A stretch of DNA of 64,000 nt from Candidatus Nitrosotenuis chungbukensis (GTDB taxonomy: Archaea > Thermoproteota > Nitrososphaeria > Nitrososphaerales > Nitrosopumilaceae), in assembly GCF_000685395.1 (NCBI RefSeq), contig NZ_AVSQ01000020.1, forward strand, positions 63,396 to 127,395. The letters run 5' to 3'. A program made the position numbers and the translations under genes. The notes under the pieces are model-generated. The model did not search any database. It was not told where the DNA came from and saw only the letters and a program-made list of their open reading frames with translations. Shown in pieces: positions 1 through 7,295 of this stretch. Positions within the stretch are counted from its first letter, which is position 1. The number at the start of each line of letters is the position of its first letter.

Positions 1-143
1 GAATATGCAAACAAGAAGGCGCAAAGTATTGTGATGTTGGCAATAGTCACGATTGATCCAACCTTTAAAAATTCAATAACGGGAATGCTTTTTCTTTTTT
101 CTGAGGCCTCCAGTATTATCACATTCGTTGCAACGAGTGTTTT
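1..143 (-). pseudogene. C-terminal fragment of an ArsB/DASS-type anion permease
   Basis: The reverse strand has an open frame running off the left edge. It encodes TNVIILEASEKRKS, then IEFLKVGSIVTIANI, then a hydrophobic end. This matches the last re-entrant loop and helix of ArsB/SLC13 (DASS) permeases, where N-V-I-x-x-x-A-E-K-x-G and E-F-L-K-V-G-x-P-V-T are typical. A TAA at 146-144 closes the frame just upstream, and no start codon precedes the conserved part, so the first 350 or so residues are absent. It is most likely a decayed remnant. A frameshift in an otherwise intact gene is excluded on the visible side, because the 206 gene follows closely. Confidence 0.5.
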
Positions 144-205
144 TTAATCTAGTATAAGTCAAACTTGTAATTAGCTTTATTTAGCCTAGAACAATCACAA
201 GCGAC

Positions 206-757
206 ATGACAGCCTCAGACAAATTTGGCATTGCTCTAGCGGTAGGAATAACTATCGTATTTGTTGCAATTGCAGGGTCTTTTGCATCTATGGAATCAAC
301 TCCAGCACCGATGCCGGTTCCAGTACCAACTCCGGCTCCAGCACCGATGCCGGTTCCAGTACCAACTCCGGCTCCAGCTCCAGTTGAGGAAGCAATAGTG
401 GAAGAAGAGCCAACTCCAGTTGAGGAAGCTCCGATGGAAGAAGAACCATCTGCACCATCAGCAGTTGACGTATCAATTCCAAAAGGATCTTCACTTCCAG
501 GATGTGAAGAGAATGATGAATGTTTCATGCCAAGCATGGTAACAGTTAGTGTAGATGGCACTGTAACATGGACAAATGATGATACAGCGGCACATACAGT
601 AACTAGTGGAACAGCATCAGATGGACCAGACGGCGTATTCGACAGCAGTATTCTCATGGCAGGAAAGACATTTGAGCATACGTTTGACGAAGAAGGAAGT
701 TATGATTACTTCTGCGTTGTTCATCCATGGATGACAGGAAACGTCACAGTAGAGTAG
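206..757 (+). CDS. membrane-anchored cupredoxin (plastocyanin-like)
   Basis: A 183-residue protein with an N-terminal signal-anchor (about residues 8-28), a Pro/Ala/Val-rich linker of two 12-residue repeats (about 32-60), an acidic stretch, and a C-terminal type 1 copper domain. Copper ligands are visible: His in DTAAHTVT, then Cys, His and Met in YFCVVHPWM. An extra Cys pair (GCEENDECF) before the domain could form a disulfide. Such proteins are thought to carry electrons in place of cytochrome c in ammonia-oxidising archaea. The TATA-like TTTATTTAG near 178-186 places the start of transcription at the ATG. It is a paralogue of the protein at 43053-43565, with a nearly identical copper site. 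Its exact electron partner is unknown. Confidence 0.9.
   Translation: MTASDKFGIALAVGITIVFVAIAGSFASMESTPAPMPVPVPTPAPAPMPVPVPTPAPAPVEEAIVEEEPTPVEEAPMEEEPSAPSAVDVSIPKGSSLPGCEENDECFMPSMVTVSVDGTVTWTNDDTAAHTVTSGTASDGPDGVFDSSILMAGKTFEHTFDEEGSYDYFCVVHPWMTGNVTVE
301..378 (+). repeat. 36-bp in-frame tandem repeat (2.2 copies)
   Basis: Two perfect 36-bp units start at 301 and 337, with a 6-bp third start at 373. They encode the Pro-rich spacer between the membrane anchor and the copper domain, so copy number sets spacer length. Confidence 0.9.
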
Positions 758-810
758 ACATTTCTGCATCAAATTCATTATTTTTCTTAATTTTTGAACA
801 ACTGAAAAGA

Positions 811-1365
811 TCAGATTATTTTAGAAACATCTTGTGCCAGTTGATGTACTAGATTTTCATAGTCGACGCGATTTTTACCAATTTTTTCAAGCTTTAGTTT
901 TTCAACTTCATCTAGGCTGTTGTTCACTTGATCAGAGTTTCCCTGTAGTCGCATTTCAGCCATCATAAACAGTCGGTTATTTTCCTTCCACAGGTGCGCA
1001 GATATGTGCTCAATGTATTCGCCGATATCAGATGCAAGCTTGGTAGAGGAGCCAGTCCCAAGGTATTCTTTTGCAGACTCTTCCATCCTGTCTGCGATTT
1101 GCCTTGTCATTTGATGTTCCATTAGCATGACGGCAATTGGCCCCATGTTGCGTGGCATTCCTGTCTGTTCCAGTGCTGGGAAAAGAGATTCTTCCTCCTT
1201 TCCATGGTGACATACATCGGTAAAGTTCTTGGAAAAATCAATCACAGGTAAAAGTATTGATTCAGGTATGGTTTTTCCATTTTTTAATAATTGCAGCGTT
1301 ACTTCCATTGATTTTATCACTTTTTCAATTAGGTCGTGATCCTTCCTTAATGACGCAGTAGACAC
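811..1365 (-). CDS. hemerythrin-like (HHE) protein
   Basis: A 184-residue soluble four-helix protein with the hemerythrin pattern: H near residue 10 (KDHDLIEKV), HHGKEEESLFP, LMEHQMTRQ, and EYIEHISAHLWKEN. These supply the histidines and acids of a non-haem di-iron site. Family members bind oxygen or NO, or sense iron and redox state; which applies here cannot be read from sequence. GTG start, with a TATA-like ATTTAAATT about 27 nt upstream. The C-terminal 40 residues are Lys/Glu-rich, beyond the usual domain length. It is a single gene, convergent with the cupredoxin. Confidence 0.85.
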   Translation of the reverse strand: MSTASLRKDHDLIEKVIKSMEVTLQLLKNGKTIPESILLPVIDFSKNFTDVCHHGKEEESLFPALEQTGMPRNMGPIAVMLMEHQMTRQIADRMEESAKEYLGTGSSTKLASDIGEYIEHISAHLWKENNRLFMMAEMRLQGNSDQVNNSLDEVEKLKLEKIGKNRVDYENLVHQLAQDVSKII

Positions 1366-1407
1366 AATATGATTCGAAATTCATATGGAATTTAAATCTA
1401 ATTTGAA

Positions 1408-2367
1408 CTACAGAAATTCGTCTAGTGAGTTTTCACGCAATGGCTGTGCGTCAAACCCCATTTTTACCAAATCCGCCGCAAATTCTTCGACAAAACCATG
1501 TACGGTGTAGATTTTTTCTGCACCTGTCCTTTTTACCAAGTCGATTAATTCATCATAGTCACAATGATCGCTTAGCGGCATTGAATAGTCATTTTTCCGA
1601 CCATAAGAAAGACCAGATTTTGCCCAGCCACTAAATCCTATTGTAACTGCACCATACTTTGATTTCATGTCTTTAATGAATTGGTTACTTTCAGACATTA
1701 GCGGTGCAACCATAACCCATGGTTTTTTCTCAAGCAATCCTTTTGAGGCAGCTTCAGTGTGTCCAAGTCCTGGTTTAATGTCAATTCCTAATTTTCTGTG
1801 CAGGTCGTTCATTTCTTTGACTGAATCATGATAATACACGGGATCCCAATGGCCAAAAAGATGGGATAGGGTTTGTGCCTTTCCAAGCTGGTATCCAAGC
1901 AGTATGACCGGTTTTCCTTTGTTATACAATTCTGAGATCAACTCGTTTACTTTTTTAATCGTCTCATCTAGCCTTGGGAAGACAAATTCGGGTTTGCCAA
2001 AAGTACACTCAGTTATCAAAGTCTTACATTTTGGTATTGTTGCAGCCTTGAGAAAGCCTCGATCCCGGGTGCAGATATCCCCGGTGTAAAACACGTCATC
2101 AAAAAGCAGGCTTCTTGCCCCAAGTATGTGTCCGCTATCATACAGTGCAAAATTATCGAGATATTCAACATGGTTTGTTAGTTCTCTGCCTCTAATGTTT
2201 GCTATTTCCTTAGTCTCCTTTGTTGCCAAGATTATGCCATTTTTTCCATTAGGCAGATGATCCGAATGTGCATGCGATACAAAATTTATGTTATTTTCGA
2301 CGGAAGATTTTGGATCCAAGTTTACAATCATCCTGCTATTACGGCAGGCAATTCCATTTTTCGTCAT
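1408..2367 (-). CDS. metallo-beta-lactamase/beta-CASP family nuclease-like protein
   Basis: A 319-residue protein of the COG1236 type (archaeal relatives of CPSF/Ysh1 and Exo-type nucleases). The metal motif S-H-A-H-S-D-H-L is at about residues 31-38, followed by DSGHILGAR, YTGDICTRDRG, and a C-terminal PLSDHCDYDELI and YTVHGF. This is the order expected for an MBL plus beta-CASP fold. Short family members lack the KH domains of archaeal aCPSF1, so a role in RNA or DNA end processing is likely but unspecified. The start at ATG 2367 is preferred over a TTG five codons upstream. Confidence 0.8.
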   Translation of the reverse strand: MTKNGIACRNSRMIVNLDPKSSVENNINFVSHAHSDHLPNGKNGIILATKETKEIANIRGRELTNHVEYLDNFALYDSGHILGARSLLFDDVFYTGDICTRDRGFLKAATIPKCKTLITECTFGKPEFVFPRLDETIKKVNELISELYNKGKPVILLGYQLGKAQTLSHLFGHWDPVYYHDSVKEMNDLHRKLGIDIKPGLGHTEAASKGLLEKKPWVMVAPLMSESNQFIKDMKSKYGAVTIGFSGWAKSGLSYGRKNDYSMPLSDHCDYDELIDLVKRTGAEKIYTVHGFVEEFAADLVKMGFDAQPLRENSLDEFL

Positions 2368-2464
2368 CAAAACCTTGTACAAGACAAGATTGCGCCAATC
2401 CTATCTGATTTAAATTTCAGTATTGATCCGATGTTGACAAAACAAATAACAAAAACTGCACAAA

Positions 2465-2587
2465 AAAAGAAAAACGAGATAGGGAGTGTCCAGTCCTTAA
2501 CTAGGATTCGAAATGACACCTTTGTGTCAAGACGCAAGAGAATTACGAGCGATACTCGCAACTAGTTAAGAGATTTTTGGACACATC
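2465..2587 (-). ncRNA. candidate structured small RNA
   Basis: There is no credible coding frame here. On the minus strand, GTGTCCA (2578-2584) pairs perfectly with TGGACAC (2486-2492). CTTAACTAG (2562-2570) pairs with CTAGTTAAG (2496-2504). The enclosed segment holds hairpin TGACAC-loop-GTGTCA (2514-2529) and a CGAG/CTCG hairpin (2546-2558). A minus-strand TATA-like sequence (TATAGTATAC, 2611-2620) lies about 26 nt before the outer stem, and the 3' side runs into T5-C-T7 (about 2463-2475), like an archaeal terminator. It is not a tRNA: no T-arm adjoins the acceptor-like stem. The remaining bases up to 2885 are AT-rich and show no gene. Confidence 0.5.
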
Positions 2588-2885
2588 GTTCTCTTACTTT
2601 TTCGAATTGTATACTATACACGATTATCATATTTAATGAAGATCACATAAATAATAAAAATTTGTTTAATATAATCACAAATATCAAATAAAACAAAAGA
2701 ATTACAGGTATTTTTTGTTAAATTGCATACAAATATTCAGTCAATTTTTGTACAAAATGCAAAATCAGATGCTGCAGGTATGCTACAAATACAGATCTTC
2801 GGAAAAACATCCGTCTCTTTCCGCACACATTTCCAGCTTTGGCAGAGCAGTCTTTTATATGAAATAGACGAATAGTAGATCAAAA

Positions 2886-3050
2886 ATGGCTCAAATTGAA
2901 TCAGAAAAACTCACAGAACTACGGGATCCATTATTCGTGATAAGCACGTCATTAAAAATAATAAAACATCAAGCTGCAGATGAAAAGCTGAATCCCGAAA
3001 TCAAAAGAATAGAGACGGCATTAAACAAGATTGAAAGAATCATGCAGTAA
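2886..3050 (+). CDS. 54-aa HisKA-like helix protein lacking the phospho-acceptor His
   Basis: It begins with ATG and encodes 54 residues that resemble a lone DHp hairpin of a histidine kinase. The segment TELRDPLFVISTSLKII aligns with the H-box HDLQNPLAVIKNTLEIL of the kinase at 9729-10589, and the second helix (IKRIETALNKIERIM) matches NRIERAVARM. The phosphorylated His is Thr at residue 10, and there is no ATPase domain. Its stop codon abuts the stop of the convergent CheY-like gene (3050/3051). A decoy or docking partner for a receiver is a guess. A TTTATA lies about 30 nt upstream. Confidence 0.65.
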   Translation: MAQIESEKLTELRDPLFVISTSLKIIKHQAADEKLNPEIKRIETALNKIERIMQ

Positions 3051-3404
3051 CTAGAGTTTTGCCAATAGTTCTGAAATCTTGTTAATATCATATGGCTTTA
3101 TGAAGATCTCAGTAGGCTTTAGAATACTGAGCTTATCCGCAGTTTCTCTACGCAGATCAGCAGTTACAACGACAACCTTAGCGGCAGGGCTTATTTTTCT
3201 AATGTTTTCTAGCGCATAAAATCCGTCATAATCAGGCATCATCAGATCCAAAAATACCACATCAGGGTTATGTTTTCGGTATAGTTCCACCGCCTCTTTC
3301 CCATTATGCCCTCTTCCTATAACTTTGACATTCACAATCTCCAAGTAGTCACAAAAAACATCCACGGTGTCAACATCATCATCTATTACTATGGCAGTTA
3401 TCAT
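3051..3404 (-). CDS. CheY-like single-domain response regulator
   Basis: A 117-residue receiver domain with no output domain. Starting from MITAIVIDDD, the acidic pocket is D8-D10, the phospho-acceptor is D53 in FLDLMMP, the switch Thr is in VVVTAD, and the invariant Lys is in IFIKPY. The start at 3404 is used because the domain begins there; an upstream GTG-type extension adds 11 unconserved residues. It is head-to-head in stop codons with the 54-aa DHp-like gene. Its cognate kinase is not adjacent; the soluble kinase at 9729 is a possible partner within the window. Confidence 0.9.
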   Translation of the reverse strand: MITAIVIDDDVDTVDVFCDYLEIVNVKVIGRGHNGKEAVELYRKHNPDVVFLDLMMPDYDGFYALENIRKISPAAKVVVVTADLRRETADKLSILKPTEIFIKPYDINKISELLAKL

Positions 3405-3405
3405 T

Positions 3406-3705
3406 TCAAATGACTTTTGAGAATATGTCGAAGGCACGGAATTGCCTCGTCAGCACATTTGCGGGGAGGCGGGTTTGTTGCCCATATTTTATCAAGTTAT
3501 TATCATTAGTTTTCAACATATGACACATCATGTTTCCAATTTGATTAAAAGCATCATTCTTGCCCTGATTTTTAGGTATTTGGTAGGCAGGCAATACATC
3601 GCATTTTTTTGACTTCGTTTTTGCAGCACGAGCAATTTCCAGGTGTGAATCAGGCCAGTCATGTATTAGAAATTCCTCATTACCAGATACGATGTGAAAG
3701 CTCAT
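3406..3705 (-). CDS. hypothetical protein (doubtful)
   Basis: An open frame of 99 codons (ATG at 3705) ends one base before the ATG of the receiver gene on the same strand, which is spacing typical of an operon. No domain is recognised; the product is basic, with no membrane segment. An alternative, longer start would overlap the divergent regulator at 3792. It may be non-coding upstream sequence. The receiver could also have its own TATA (ACATATTC, about 3422-3429). Confidence 0.35.
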   Translation of the reverse strand: MSFHIVSGNEEFLIHDWPDSHLEIARAAKTKSKKCDVLPAYQIPKNQGKNDAFNQIGNMMCHMLKTNDNNLIKYGQQTRLPANVLTRQFRAFDIFSKVI

Positions 3706-3753
3706 TACCACTTTTGGAAATGTCAAAATTGTATTAAACTGTTGTGCCCAGTA

Positions 3754-3776
3754 TTGGAAATAATAATATATCATAA
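3754..3776 (+). promoter_or_regulatory. promoter of regulator 3792, shared with its paralogue
   Basis: TTGGAAATAATAATA followed by TATCATAA ends 16 nt before the GTG start. The paralogue at 4609-5217 has the same 23-bp element (5233-5255, minus) with 2 mismatches and the same 16-nt spacing. It contains the TATA box (AATATAT); the TTGGAAAT half may be an operator. Confidence 0.65.
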
Positions 3777-3791
3777 TAGAGCCCCATAGGC

Positions 3792-4400
3792 GTGGCAGGT
3801 CTTGACAGACTGTTATCAAAACACCTAGATCACATTATTCAAGAAAACCTAGGCGATAAAACAATACAGAAAGTTGAGAATAGACTGGTTGAAAAATACG
3901 GCATAACATTAACCGAATCAATAGAGCAATTTCAAAAATTAGACTCCGTCCTGAGGGAATTTTTTGGTGCAGGGGCAGTTGGGCTTGAAAAAAGGTTTCT
4001 TGAAAACATATGTAATGTTAAAACCACGAGTGACAACAGTCGGATTTTAATTAACAATTCAATACTAACCAAAATCATTTTAGAGGCATTTGGGGACATA
4101 GACAAGAAAAGAATCATGGACATCCTAAGCAGTGATGCGTTAATCATATCTCAAATAATCGAAAAATGTGACATTGCACAAACTTCTGGATACCGAAAGA
4201 TAAATTCGCTAATAGATGACGGATTGCTTGTTCCATCCGGATATGTTTCTGCAAGTGATGGCAAAAAAGTCACAAAATACAGATCGGTTTTCGATAATGT
4301 CAAAATCGAAATTGTAAGAAACGACGTCAAGATAGCAATCAGATTAGCAAAAGAAGAGTTTGAGGCAAGTTCGGTATTATCGGTGTGCACACAGGCATAA
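3792..4400 (+). CDS. HTH transcriptional regulator, paralogue A
   Basis: A 202-residue protein starting with GTG, which aligns base for base with the ATG of the paralogue at 5217. The N-terminal half (ENLGDKTIQKVENRLVEKYG, then EQFQKLDSVLREFFG) is helical. The C-terminal half is a winged-helix domain with IIEKCDIAQTSGYRKINSLI and DDGLLVPSGYVSASDGKKV, where TSGYRKINSL is the likely recognition helix. The bases encoding this helix are identical to those in paralogue B over 131 bp, while the rest has diverged. The target genes are unknown, and self-regulation of the pair is plausible from the shared promoter. Confidence 0.8.
   Translation: MAGLDRLLSKHLDHIIQENLGDKTIQKVENRLVEKYGITLTESIEQFQKLDSVLREFFGAGAVGLEKRFLENICNVKTTSDNSRILINNSILTKIILEAFGDIDKKRIMDILSSDALIISQIIEKCDIAQTSGYRKINSLIDDGLLVPSGYVSASDGKKVTKYRSVFDNVKIEIVRNDVKIAIRLAKEEFEASSVLSVCTQA
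4155..4285 (+). repeat. 131-bp perfect inverted repeat, left copy
   Basis: These 131 bases are exactly repeated, inverted, at 4724-4854. Both lie in frame over the DNA-binding helix of the two regulator paralogues. Sequence on either side differs at many sites, which suggests gene conversion. Confidence 0.95.
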
Positions 4401-4608
4401 GTTTAGCAGAATTTGTGTTTGGCCGGTTGAAGGTCAGAGCACGTTAGTAGTTTTTAAAAAATATCATTACGATAGAAAAACATAGGTCGCAAACAGAACC
4501 AATACAGGCACACTATGCAAATAGAAATTGAAAATAATACAAATTAATCGTGTTTTTGTGATGCGCGTATAAGATCAAGTATTTTCAATCAAGGAAGAAA
4601 TAGAAAGA

Positions 4609-5217
4609 TTAGTTTTGGGCACACACAGTCAAGATTGAACTAGTCTCAAAGTCGGCTTTTGGAAGATAGAGTGAGACATTTATTTTGTTTTTCACAATCT
4701 CGATGTTTATGTTGTTAAAAATGGATCTGTATTTTGTGACTTTTTTGCCATCACTTGCAGAAACATATCCGGATGGAACAAGCAATCCGTCATCTATTAG
4801 CGAATTTATCTTTCGGTATCCAGAAGTTTGTGCAATGTCACATTTTTCGATTATCTCTGAGATGATCATAGATTCTCCGTTTATGACACCCAAAATCTTC
4901 TTTTTGTCATCATCACCAAAGGACTCTAGTATTATTTTGGTCAATGATGAATTTTCAATGTAAACATGTTTTTCTCCTCCCACTAGTTTGATTTCACAAA
5001 CGTTTCTGAGGAACTTGTTTTCCAAGCCATCTGCGCTTGATCCAAAGAATTCCCTCAGGACGGAGTCTAATTTTTGAAATTGCTCTATTGATTCACTTAA
5101 TGTTATGCCATATTTTTCAACCAGTCTGTTTTCGATTTTTTGGACAGTTCTAGAACCAAGATTTTCCCTAATTACAGTATCTAACGACTTTGACAGTAGC
5201 CTGTCTATGCCTACCAT
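4609..5217 (-). CDS. HTH transcriptional regulator, paralogue B
   Basis: A 202-residue protein of the same length and domain order as the convergent gene 3792-4400: a helical N-terminal domain (NLGSRTVQKIENRLVEKYG) and a C-terminal winged helix with TSGYRKINSLIDDGLL. The N-terminal and last 45 residues differ clearly from paralogue A (for example KLVGGEKHVYIENSSL against NVKTTSDNSRILINNS), yet the winged-helix core is identical. The two therefore should read the same DNA site while differing in dimer or ligand contacts. The 208 bases between the two stop codons hold no recognisable gene. Confidence 0.8.
   Translation of the reverse strand: MVGIDRLLSKSLDTVIRENLGSRTVQKIENRLVEKYGITLSESIEQFQKLDSVLREFFGSSADGLENKFLRNVCEIKLVGGEKHVYIENSSLTKIILESFGDDDKKKILGVINGESMIISEIIEKCDIAQTSGYRKINSLIDDGLLVPSGYVSASDGKKVTKYRSIFNNINIEIVKNKINVSLYLPKADFETSSILTVCAQN
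4724..4854 (-). repeat. 131-bp perfect inverted repeat, right copy
   Basis: Exact reverse complement of 4155-4285. See the left copy. Confidence 0.95.
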
Positions 5218-5232
5218 GACTACATAACACCT

Positions 5233-5255
5233 TTATGGTATATTACTATTTCCAA
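5233..5255 (-). promoter_or_regulatory. promoter of regulator paralogue B
   Basis: On the minus strand it reads TTGGAAATAGTAATA then TACCATAA, matching 21 of 23 bases of the element at 3754-3776 and with the same distance to the start codon. Confidence 0.65.
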
Positions 5256-5389
5256 AAAGACTACACAGGATCTTAACGCAGTCACGATATTTCCAAACTT
5301 GGCAACAGGCACACGTATGAATCGGGTAGATCGAACAAAACGCAGCCGGCAAGGCGAATCATGGACCTTTCATGCCATAGTTTTTGGAT

Positions 5390-6220
5390 TTAGGCAGCTA
5401 ACTTGTACCTAAGACGGTACAGCCCCACAGTCACAATACCAAGGGATGAAACAGTGAATATATCGACAGATTCCAACAGATAGATTGCAGAATATACAAC
5501 CCCAAAAACAGTAGCTGATGAAAAAATCAGAATAGTTCTAACAGCGCCTATCAGCCTAACGGCCATTACAAAAAATAGAACGCTACCGCCGATTCCAGCA
5601 ATACCAACAAAAGAAAGTATTGGAAGAGCAGACAGGTCAATTGACAAAGGAGTCTGGAAAACTAGCATCATCGCAAAGCAAAAAAGAGCACCTGACAAAG
5701 ACATGATTTGTACGACGCGTGTGGTTTTCACATTACCTGCATGTTTTGCGATAAAAGTACACAGGCAGTATATGAATCCAGAAATTACAATCATGATGTC
5801 GCCGAAAACAAATTCTGAAAATGAAAACCTGTGTTCGTATATGTCTGAGCCAATTGGAAGAATAATGGCGCCCGCAGCTATGAGTACAAATGGCAAAATC
5901 TCTTTTTTTGCAAGGTATTCTTTGAAGAGAATCATTCCTATTAGCACTGTAAAAACTATCTCGCTGTTAGATAGGATCGAGGCATTTGTTGCACTTGTTT
6001 CCTTTAGTCCAAAAGAGAAAGCAAGAGTCGAACAGGCAGATGCCACACCGTAAATTACAAGAACAGCGTAAGATGATTTTTTAATTGGTGCCACCGATTT
6101 TTGTAATTTTGTAATAGGGGTAAAAAACAGGCCAGTTGCCATATACATAATGAAGACAACCATGAGCGGCTCAATTGGTGCAATTCCGTTAACGTTTGGA
6201 TCAACTATTGGTTTTGACAC
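5390..6220 (-). CDS. EamA/DMT-family permease with no canonical start codon
   Basis: A membrane protein of about ten hydrophobic segments with the DMT pattern: SFGLKETSATNASILSNSE at the end of the first half, and the second EamA repeat from FGDIMIVISGFIYCLC. Substrate cannot be told. The GTG at 6220 cuts off the first helix. In the same frame upstream, 6221-6292 encodes K-T-S-T-A-I-G-F-V-V-A-I-L-S-A-A-L, a typical first DMT helix, but the codon where ATG would be expected (6292-6290) is ATC. Either a non-standard start is used or the start codon has been lost. A palindrome lies at 6361-6378. Confidence 0.8.
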   Translation of the reverse strand: MSKPIVDPNVNGIAPIEPLMVVFIMYMATGLFFTPITKLQKSVAPIKKSSYAVLVIYGVASACSTLAFSFGLKETSATNASILSNSEIVFTVLIGMILFKEYLAKKEILPFVLIAAGAIILPIGSDIYEHRFSFSEFVFGDIMIVISGFIYCLCTFIAKHAGNVKTTRVVQIMSLSGALFCFAMMLVFQTPLSIDLSALPILSFVGIAGIGGSVLFFVMAVRLIGAVRTILIFSSATVFGVVYSAIYLLESVDIFTVSSLGIVTVGLYRLRYKLAA

Positions 6221-6360
6221 AACGTCAGGCAGAGAGGACAGAGCGGCAGAGAGAATGGCAACGACAAACCCAATAGCAGTAGAGGTTTTGATAGTAAGTA
6301 GTCTAGAAAAGACAGAACGAGTCTTTGTGAATTGTAACGAAGAGATCAGATTAATTCACC

Positions 6361-6378
6361 ATTTCCATAATTGGAAAT
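6361..6378. promoter_or_regulatory. ATTTCCA-N4-TGGAAAT palindrome, possible operator
   Basis: Seven-base perfect arms around TAAT, in the gap between the divergent DMT permease and the membrane protein at 6519. The right half (TTGGAAATAGT) repeats the left half of the regulator promoters at 3754 and 5255, so a regulator 1-2 kb away may bind here. The 6379-6518 part holds a TATA-like TTATTAAAC (6489-6497) for gene 6519. Confidence 0.4.
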
Positions 6379-6518
6379 AGTTATTCAGAGATTTAAGATG
6401 ATCATTTTATAATAACATAATACCGCCTAAGGCAGTACGTGTAGATGCAAGATCTCATAAAACAGCCACACAAGACGTTAAGCTCACATTATTAAACAGA
6501 TTTAATCCAGACATAATT

Positions 6519-7295
6519 ATGAGTTCGGAGTCAAATGCAAGCCCAAGGCTTGGGGGGAAAATTGACTATAAAATATTGGCAGTAATCTTGTGCCTAACTT
6601 TAGCATACCATGTTGTAAATAACGCAATTAAGGACATAACGGAAGAATTCAACGCCATCGACATAGCAGAGTTATCTCTACAGTTGGTGGTCATGATATC
6701 TGCCTTTATTATTTCAAAACTATATTGGCCTGGCAAAATCTTTGGAAGGGCGTATTTTGCATTAGGGGTAGCATTTGCGATGTGGTTTACTGCAGAAGTC
6801 CTGTGGCAAATTTTTGAAAATATTTTATTTATAGAACCATATCCGTCTGTTGCAGATATTTTCTATTTTGCATTTTACCCGTTTGCAATATACCACATGA
6901 TAACAAATATCAGAGGTTTTGAAGTCAAGATAACCAAAAAAACAAAGGCATGGATGATTGCGATCCCAGTCATCATTGTCAGCGCATATTCGTATTTGGC
7001 AATCTCATCTGAGGGAACTAATTTTCATTATTACTATAGCCTGATCTTCGTCTCAATAGCTTCCACGTCAATTTCATTTGCAATTTTGGGCGCCCAATCA
7101 TTTAGACACAGTGCATTGGCAGTAGTTTGGTCACTTCTCGCAGTAGGGCTATTTTTCCACACGTTTGCAGACATCTGGTATTATTATCTTGAAATATTTG
7201 GTCAGTATACAGATACGCACATTGTAAATGCCCTCTGGCAGGCAGGGTGGATGGTCATCGTTTACTCACTATACAGGCATCAAAAGGTCTTGTGA
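6519..7295 (+). CDS. multi-helix membrane protein (ADIFY family, copy 1)
   Basis: A 258-residue protein with seven to eight predicted membrane helices. A conserved core W-F-T-A-E-V-L-W, then PYPSVADIFYFAFYP (about residues 107-125), also occurs in the protein at 8494-9267. Similar P-S-x-A-D-x-F-Y motifs are known from N-terminal membrane sensor regions of bacterial signalling proteins, but here no output domain follows. Function is unknown; a membrane sensor or ligand-binding part is a guess. The start ATG is 26 nt after a TATA-like box. The 3' end overlaps the convergent gene 7280-8287 by 16 bp. Confidence 0.75.
   Translation: MSSESNASPRLGGKIDYKILAVILCLTLAYHVVNNAIKDITEEFNAIDIAELSLQLVVMISAFIISKLYWPGKIFGRAYFALGVAFAMWFTAEVLWQIFENILFIEPYPSVADIFYFAFYPFAIYHMITNIRGFEVKITKKTKAWMIAIPVIIVSAYSYLAISSEGTNFHYYYSLIFVSIASTSISFAILGAQSFRHSALAVVWSLLAVGLFFHTFADIWYYYLEIFGQYTDTHIVNALWQAGWMVIVYSLYRHQKVL

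Noticed and set aside
181-657. Long frame antisense to the cupredoxin
   Set aside because: It arises from the Pro/Ala repeat and biased codon use; low complexity.
2257-2565. 102-codon frame on the plus strand
   Set aside because: It lies mostly antisense to the beta-CASP gene and across the RNA candidate; composition is not protein-like.
2465-2587. Possible tRNA with introns
   Set aside because: A 7-bp outer stem and a TTCGAAT are present, but the TTCGAAT does not sit in an arm beside the acceptor stem, and no anticodon arm forms.
4155-4854. Insertion sequence with inverted ends
   Set aside because: The repeats are coding in both paralogues, no transposase lies between them, and no target duplication is seen.
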